From positions 1-9,820 of the forward strand of contig DAOWHE010000056.1 in the NCBI GenBank assembly GCA_030641585.1: a stretch of DNA of 9,820 bases. The letters are read 5' to 3'. This document shows positions 6,228 through 9,820 of the stretch, one piece after another; positions within the stretch are counted from its first letter, which is position 1, and each line of letters starts with the position of its first letter. Both the position numbers and the translations under genes were made by a program. The notes below the pieces were generated by a model that worked only from the letters and a program-made list of their open reading frames with translations, was not told the DNA's origin and did no database searches. This DNA is from Dehalococcoidales bacterium (GTDB taxonomy: Bacteria; Chloroflexota; Dehalococcoidia; Dehalococcoidales; ARS1013).

Positions 6228-6368
6228 GTGCCGAAGAGGACTTATCAACCAAAGAGAATTCCTAGAAAACGCGAGCATGGCTTTTTGACCAGGATGAGCA
6301 CTCGAGGCGGACGAGCCATATTAAAAGCCAGGCGTCTTAAAGGTCGTAAGCGACTGACCGTGGTCTGA
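6228..6368 (+). CDS. rpmH: Large ribosomal subunit protein L34
   Basis: This short frame encodes 46 residues starting MPKRTYQPKRIPRKREHGFL and containing TRMSTRGGRAILKARRLKGR, the diagnostic L34 pattern of a strongly basic 44-47 residue protein of the 50S subunit. The start is GTG at 6228, with an ideal AAGGAG at 6217-6222 five bases upstream. The stop is TGA 6366-6368. It is the first gene of the rpmH-rnpA-yidD-yidC-jag cluster. The 176 bp between rpsR and rpmH contain no gene, and I could not place a convincing promoter there. Confidence 0.95.
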   Translation: MPKRTYQPKRIPRKREHGFLTRMSTRGGRAILKARRLKGRKRLTVV

Positions 6369-6434
6369 TGTCAGCGGCAGCGCTCTTAAGTAGTATTGCT
6401 TATCCATCCCCAGAACTCTGCCTTTTGAACATTC

Positions 6435-6463
6435 TTGATAACTTTTATCTTTGCTAGTAAACT
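6435..6463 (+). promoter_or_regulatory. Probable promoter directly upstream of rnpA
   Basis: TTGATA (6435-6440) is followed after exactly 17 bases by TAAACT (6458-6463), five of six and four of six to consensus. Transcription would start near 6470, only about eight bases before the rnpA ATG at 6478. This fits the absence of a ribosome binding site there. If used, the rnpA transcript is nearly leaderless. Confidence 0.45.
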
Positions 6464-6477
6464 GACTAAGTTGAACG

Positions 6478-6840
6478 ATGAAAGGGGAAGAACACCTAGT
6501 CAAGCCAGGACAGTATGCTTCGGTTCTGAGTCAGGGGAGTTCATGGGTGGGCAGATTGGTGGTAATGAGGGCTTTGCCCAATGGACTGAAGCTATCTCGC
6601 TACGGCTTGGTGGCCAGTAAGCGGGTAGGCAATGCGGTAGTAAGAAATAGGGTAAAGCGTTTGCTTCGTGAAATCCTGAGGCAAACGCTGCTTAAGCCGG
6701 GATGGGATATAGTCTTTATTACTCGCCCAGCGGCGGCTACCGCCAGTTTTAGCGACTTAAGGCAATTAGTTAGCAGCCTGTTATCTCGGGCTGAGTTATT
6801 GATGGAAAAACATGAAAAGACTAGTATTAGGACTGATTAG
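6478..6840 (+). CDS. rnpA: Ribonuclease P protein component
   Basis: This is the protein subunit that helps the RNase P RNA cut 5' leaders from tRNA precursors. It is 120 residues, the normal length. The diagnostic stretch is SRYGLVASKRVGNAVVRNRV followed by KRLLRE (40-65), including the RNR motif. The conserved N-terminal half includes VVMRALPNGLKLS and the C-terminal helix follows a GWDIVFITRP strand. ATG 6478 is the only possible ATG, because an in-frame TGA lies at 6472-6474. No ribosome binding site precedes it. The 109-bp gap from rpmH is longer than usual and carries a likely promoter. The 3' end overlaps yidD by 29 bp. Confidence 0.95.
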   Translation: MKGEEHLVKPGQYASVLSQGSSWVGRLVVMRALPNGLKLSRYGLVASKRVGNAVVRNRVKRLLREILRQTLLKPGWDIVFITRPAAATASFSDLRQLVSSLLSRAELLMEKHEKTSIRTD

Positions 6841-7027
6841 ACTCTATCAGCTTTCAATATCACGGGTTATGCCACCGTCCTGTCGTTTTACCCCGACCTG
6901 TTCCCATTATACCTATGAAGCCATCTCAAGGTTTGGTTTCGCCAGAGGGGTCTGGCTTGGCATAAGACGACTGACTCGTTGCCATCCTTTACATAAAGGT
7001 GGTTATGACCCGGTCCCGGAACAATAA
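6812..7027 (+). CDS. yidD: Membrane protein insertion efficiency factor YidD
   Basis: A 71-residue protein of the YidD family, a small membrane-associated factor that assists insertion of inner-membrane proteins alongside YidC. The family pattern is complete: an amphipathic N-terminus LVLGLIRLYQLSIS, then PSCRFTPTCSHYTYEAI (22-38), a Gly-rich turn, and RCHPLHKGGYDPVP (56-69). Cys24, Cys30 and Cys57 are the conserved cysteines. ATG 6812 lies inside the end of rnpA (29 bp overlap, different frame), so it is probably translated by coupling to rnpA. The preceding GATGG is only a weak binding site. Confidence 0.95.
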   Translation: MKRLVLGLIRLYQLSISRVMPPSCRFTPTCSHYTYEAISRFGFARGVWLGIRRLTRCHPLHKGGYDPVPEQ

Positions 7028-7053
7028 CTAGCTCGTTCGTTAAAGGAAGTAGT

Positions 7054-8196
7054 GTGGTTAGACATAATAAGAGGTTAGCCGGTAAAATATTGCTCTTGGT
7101 GGTCCTATTTGTCGCCGTGCTGACTTTTTTGGGATGCGTCAGCCTCGGCGGTGCGCCATTAGGCTGGTCGGGAGTAGCTATAGCCGATGGAGCCTTATAT
7201 TTTGGCTCTATGAAAGGTGAACTGGTGGCTCTGGACTTGAACGGTAATCCCCTGTGGCAGGCATCTCTTGAAGACTCAGGCTCGGCCGGTGGTTTTGGCT
7301 GTGCGCCAGCCTCTACCTCAGCAGCCATCTACGGCACTCCAGCAACAATGGGGGATTTGATTTATACTGGCGGCTACGATGGCAAGATTTATGCTATCAA
7401 TTTAAGTTCCGGTGCTCTGAGGTGGGTATATCCTCGTCAGGGCAATCTTCAGCCTATTGTTGGTGGACTGGTAGTTGCTCAGGACAAGCTCTATTTTGGC
7501 TCCTCTGACGGCAAGGTCTATGCCATAGATGCTACCACCGGTGATAGGGAATGGGTGTTTCCCACCGGGGATAAGATTTGGTCAACCCCGGTGATTAGTG
7601 GTGATACGGTCTATATTGGTTCCTTTGATAGGAAGCTTTATGCCATAAATGCTGCTGATGGTAGTAAGAAATGGGACTTTTCTACTGAAGGGCCAATCGT
7701 CTCAACACCTGTGGTGTATAATAACACGGTTTATGTTGCTTCTTTTGACCGCCACCTCTATGCCATAGACGCTTCAAATGGCCAACTAATCTGGCGCTTT
7801 CCATCTGCGGATGAGACTGAAAACAGACCAGTAAAATGGTTCTGGGCCAGTCCGGCACTCTATGATAACACCATCTATGCTCCGTCCTTGGATGGGCGGG
7901 TCTATGTTTTGGATGCTGAAAGCGGAGTTCTGATAACAGTGCTTGACCTAGGCAACCCGATTTCCTCATCACCAGTAGTGGTTGAGGGCAGGGTAATAAT
8001 CGCTTCAGAAGAAGGTAAGATATATTCCATAGATACCGGCAACAACCAGAGCATAGAGCTACGAGCCCTGGGGAGGGTATCAGCTCCCCTTGCTGCCAGT
8101 GATGGCATCGTTTATGTGCATGTCCAACAAGATGAAGCCATCTATGCCATAAACGCAGTGACAGGGGCAGTATTCTGGAATACCCCCATCAACTAA
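7054..8196 (+). CDS. PQQ-type beta-propeller repeat lipoprotein (BamB-like fold)
   Basis: A 380-residue secreted propeller. The N-terminus has a basic region, a hydrophobic core (about 12-26) and FLGC (25-28), a plausible if not ideal lipobox with Cys28 as lipidation site. From about residue 36 eight PQQ-type repeats can be counted, each with a strand pair and a YAI(D/N)A-x-(T/S/N)G-xxxW close, for example DGKVYAIDATTGDREWVF, DRKLYAINAADGSKKWDF and DRHLYAIDASNGQLIWRF. This suggests an eight-bladed propeller anchored outside the cytoplasmic membrane. PQQ-repeat propellers of this type often do not bind PQQ, so no enzyme activity is inferred. GTG 7054 has AAGGAAG eight or so bases upstream. It lies 26 bp after yidD and 18 bp before yidC, so a role near YidC-dependent insertion or quality control is an inference from position. 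BamB acts in outer-membrane assembly, which is not expected in a monoderm. Confidence 0.85.
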   Translation: MVRHNKRLAGKILLLVVLFVAVLTFLGCVSLGGAPLGWSGVAIADGALYFGSMKGELVALDLNGNPLWQASLEDSGSAGGFGCAPASTSAAIYGTPATMGDLIYTGGYDGKIYAINLSSGALRWVYPRQGNLQPIVGGLVVAQDKLYFGSSDGKVYAIDATTGDREWVFPTGDKIWSTPVISGDTVYIGSFDRKLYAINAADGSKKWDFSTEGPIVSTPVVYNNTVYVASFDRHLYAIDASNGQLIWRFPSADETENRPVKWFWASPALYDNTIYAPSLDGRVYVLDAESGVLITVLDLGNPISSSPVVVEGRVIIASEEGKIYSIDTGNNQSIELRALGRVSAPLAASDGIVYVHVQQDEAIYAINAVTGAVFWNTPIN

Positions 8197-8214
8197 CAAG
8201 CGAGGTAGGCTTAA

Positions 8215-9183
8215 TTGGATATCGGAGCAATCTGGGACCTGATTATTCTTCAGCCAATTATAAACAGCATGATTGCGCTGTCCGATATCCTGTTTGGCAA
8301 CTTCGGACTTTCTATTATTATCCTGACCATTGTTATCCGGGGACTGATGTATCCCCTAACCATAAAGCAACTCCATGCCACCAGGGCCATGCAAAGCCTT
8401 CAGCCCAAGATTGCTGAACTCAAGAAAAAGCATGGCAAGGACAAGCAAAAATTAGCCCAGGAGCAGATGCGGCTGTATAAAGAGTCGGGGGTAAGCCCCG
8501 CCGGTTGCCTGGGGCCGATGCTAATTCAGATGCCCATCTGGATAGCCCTTTACCAGTCAATTATCCGGGTCTTAGCCGTGGACCCCGGGAGTTTCTTGAA
8601 CCTGTCACGGTATCTCTATTCTTGGCCGGTGCTCTATGAAGCACTGCCGCTGAATAATCAGTTCCTCTGGCTGAATATGGCAACTCCAGATATCTTCCTG
8701 GCACTTCTCGTTGGCGGCTCTATGTGGGTGACGCAAAAGATGATAACACCGGTTTCCACTGACCCCAAACAGCAGGCACAGGGTCGGACAATGTTGATAA
8801 TGATGCCAGTGATGTTTACCTTCCTTTCTATGACATTCCCCAGTGGACTGGCTCTCTACTGGGTGAGCACCAATCTTATCACTATTGTTATTCAGTATTT
8901 TGTTACCGGCTGGGGAGGCCTGCGGCCGTCAAAGGTCGGCAAGCCAGCAATTATTAGAGATAAGAAATATAAGCAGCGTATTGCTCAGGTAGAGCAAGTA
9001 CCTTCGGAGACTGCTGCTCTTGAGGCTGATATTGTTGAAACTAGTTCCGCACAGGAAGAAGGGGTGGGAGATGAAAGAGATAGAGACAAGCGCCAAGACC
9101 GTGGAGGAGGCTATAAAGCTAGCCCTAGAAGAATTAGGCAGAAGCCGAGAAGAAGTAGAAGTCGACGTCCTAAGCGAAGGTAG
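8215..9183 (+). CDS. yidC: Membrane protein insertase YidC/Oxa1
   Basis: YidC inserts proteins into the cytoplasmic membrane, alone or with Sec. The 322-residue form lacks the large periplasmic domain of proteobacterial YidC, as in Gram-positive and Chloroflexota forms. Seen: a first helix followed by LTIVIRGLMYPLTIKQ (37-52) with the groove Arg at 42, the cytoplasmic coiled hairpin SLQPKIAELKKKHGKDKQKL (61-80), LYKESGVSPAGCLGPMLIQM (87-106), and three more membrane segments up to about residue 230. The tail from 286 on is strongly basic and ends RRIRQKPRRSRSRRPKRR, suited to contact ribosomal RNA. The TTG start at 8215 has GAGGT about eight bases upstream. The last 113 bases, covering the basic tail, overlap jag in another frame. 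Confidence 0.95.
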   Translation: MDIGAIWDLIILQPIINSMIALSDILFGNFGLSIIILTIVIRGLMYPLTIKQLHATRAMQSLQPKIAELKKKHGKDKQKLAQEQMRLYKESGVSPAGCLGPMLIQMPIWIALYQSIIRVLAVDPGSFLNLSRYLYSWPVLYEALPLNNQFLWLNMATPDIFLALLVGGSMWVTQKMITPVSTDPKQQAQGRTMLIMMPVMFTFLSMTFPSGLALYWVSTNLITIVIQYFVTGWGGLRPSKVGKPAIIRDKKYKQRIAQVEQVPSETAALEADIVETSSAQEEGVGDERDRDKRQDRGGGYKASPRRIRQKPRRSRSRRPKRR

Positions 9184-9796
9184 CCATGGTATCCTGGGGA
9201 TAGGGGCTGAAGAGGCCAAGGTTAGAGTAAGGCTGCTTGAGCCCACGCCCTCCGAAACAGATTCTGAACCGCAAGGTCCCGAGCCCGGTCAGAAGAGGGA
9301 TATAGTCAGTTTTACCCAGAGTGTACTGGAGGCAATGCTTGATAAGATGGGGGTAACTGCTTCCGTTGTCTTTGAGACTGGAGCTATCGTTCAGGAAGCG
9401 GAGAGGACCCTGCCTCCTATCGTCTTTAACATAGAGGGTGATGACCTCGGTATTCTCATCGGGCGGCGTGGGCAGACCCTCGCCTGTCTGCAATACGTCG
9501 TAAGACTCATAGTAGCTCAAGAGATGAAGGCTCCCACACCGGTTATAGTTATTGATGTCAACGGTTATAAACAGCGCCGCTACCAGACACTGCAGGCTTT
9601 AGCTCAGCGCCTAGCGGAGCAGGTGGCTACCAGTGGTAATCCGTTTACTCTGGAACCGATGCCAGCTTATGAAAGGCGCATCATCCATCTGTCTCTGGCA
9701 GACCATCCTGATGTTACCAGTGAGAGCATTGGTGTTGACGAGGCTCGTAAGGTAGTTATTTCGCCCAAAGGACATGATACATCAGCTATAGAATAG
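9071..9796 (+). CDS. jag: Jag/KhpB RNA-binding protein (Jag-N, KH, R3H)
   Basis: Jag (KhpB, EloR) is an RNA-binding protein commonly encoded beside yidC. It affects cell elongation and division in Firmicutes. The open frame extends back to 9020, but the family begins at ATG 9071, preceded by GGGGTGGGAG, giving 241 residues. Domains: Jag-N at 1-55, with the EEAIKLALEELG helix and HGILGIGAEEAKVRV loop; a linker rich in Pro and Glu (56-75); a type II KH domain at about 78-163 with GILIGRRGQTL (127-137); and an R3H domain at about 165-234 with ERRIIHLSL (201-209). All expected parts are present. It overlaps the end of yidC by 113 bp in a different frame, so the two are probably translationally coupled. 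Confidence 0.95.
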   Translation: MKEIETSAKTVEEAIKLALEELGRSREEVEVDVLSEGSHGILGIGAEEAKVRVRLLEPTPSETDSEPQGPEPGQKRDIVSFTQSVLEAMLDKMGVTASVVFETGAIVQEAERTLPPIVFNIEGDDLGILIGRRGQTLACLQYVVRLIVAQEMKAPTPVIVIDVNGYKQRRYQTLQALAQRLAEQVATSGNPFTLEPMPAYERRIIHLSLADHPDVTSESIGVDEARKVVISPKGHDTSAIE

Positions 9797-9820
9797 CCTT
9801 GAGGGCAAAACTCGAGCAAA

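Noticed and set aside
9020..9070. Longer start for jag at 9020
   Set aside because: The extra 17 residues lie outside the family domain, and ATG 9071 has a strong purine-rich binding site.

Overview
The window looks like a chromosomal segment of a Chloroflexota bacterium, probably of the Dehalococcoidia. This rests on recalled gene order and protein style, not on a search. It joins an accessory region (about 1-4600) to a conserved housekeeping block (about 4700-9800). Non-ATG starts are common: GTG for rpsF, rpsR, rpmH, the tubulin-like gene and the PQQ protein, and TTG for yidC.

Left, accessory part. Bases 69-371 hold the decayed 5' end of an ABC-transporter permease gene of the MacB/FtsX type, broken by two compensating frameshifts. 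A well-formed sigma-70 promoter (382-410) then drives a 614-residue Ala/Glu/Ser/Lys-rich protein built on 18 uninterrupted 25-residue helical repeats. A second, 158-residue Ala/Glu/Lys/Gln-rich helical protein follows on the same strand. Facing them is a 391-residue GTPase of the tubulin/FtsZ superfamily with an intact GGTGSG loop, most like the CetZ/FtsZ-like branch. The two helical proteins and the tubulin-like protein form a compact candidate cytoskeletal locus. I do not recognise it as a described system, and the functional link is inference.

Boundary. A headless 3' fragment of a large serine recombinase (4286-4561) runs into the 3' end of a complete tRNA-Asp(GTC) gene on the minus strand. 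The tRNA has its own consensus promoter. This looks like the scar of an integrative element that used the tRNA gene as its target, and it may explain why the left part is accessory.

Right, conserved part. An extended -10 promoter (4701-4730) starts rpsF-ssb-rpsR (ribosomal protein S6, single-strand DNA-binding protein, S18). Next is rpmH (L34, only 46 codons), then rnpA (RNase P protein) with its own promoter very close to its start, yidD overlapping rnpA, an eight-repeat PQQ-type beta-propeller lipoprotein, yidC and jag. The rpmH-rnpA-yidD-yidC-jag order is the classical cluster linking translation, RNase P and membrane-protein insertion. Here a propeller lipoprotein is inserted before yidC, and the basic C-terminal tail of YidC is encoded in the same 113 bases as the N-terminal domain of Jag.
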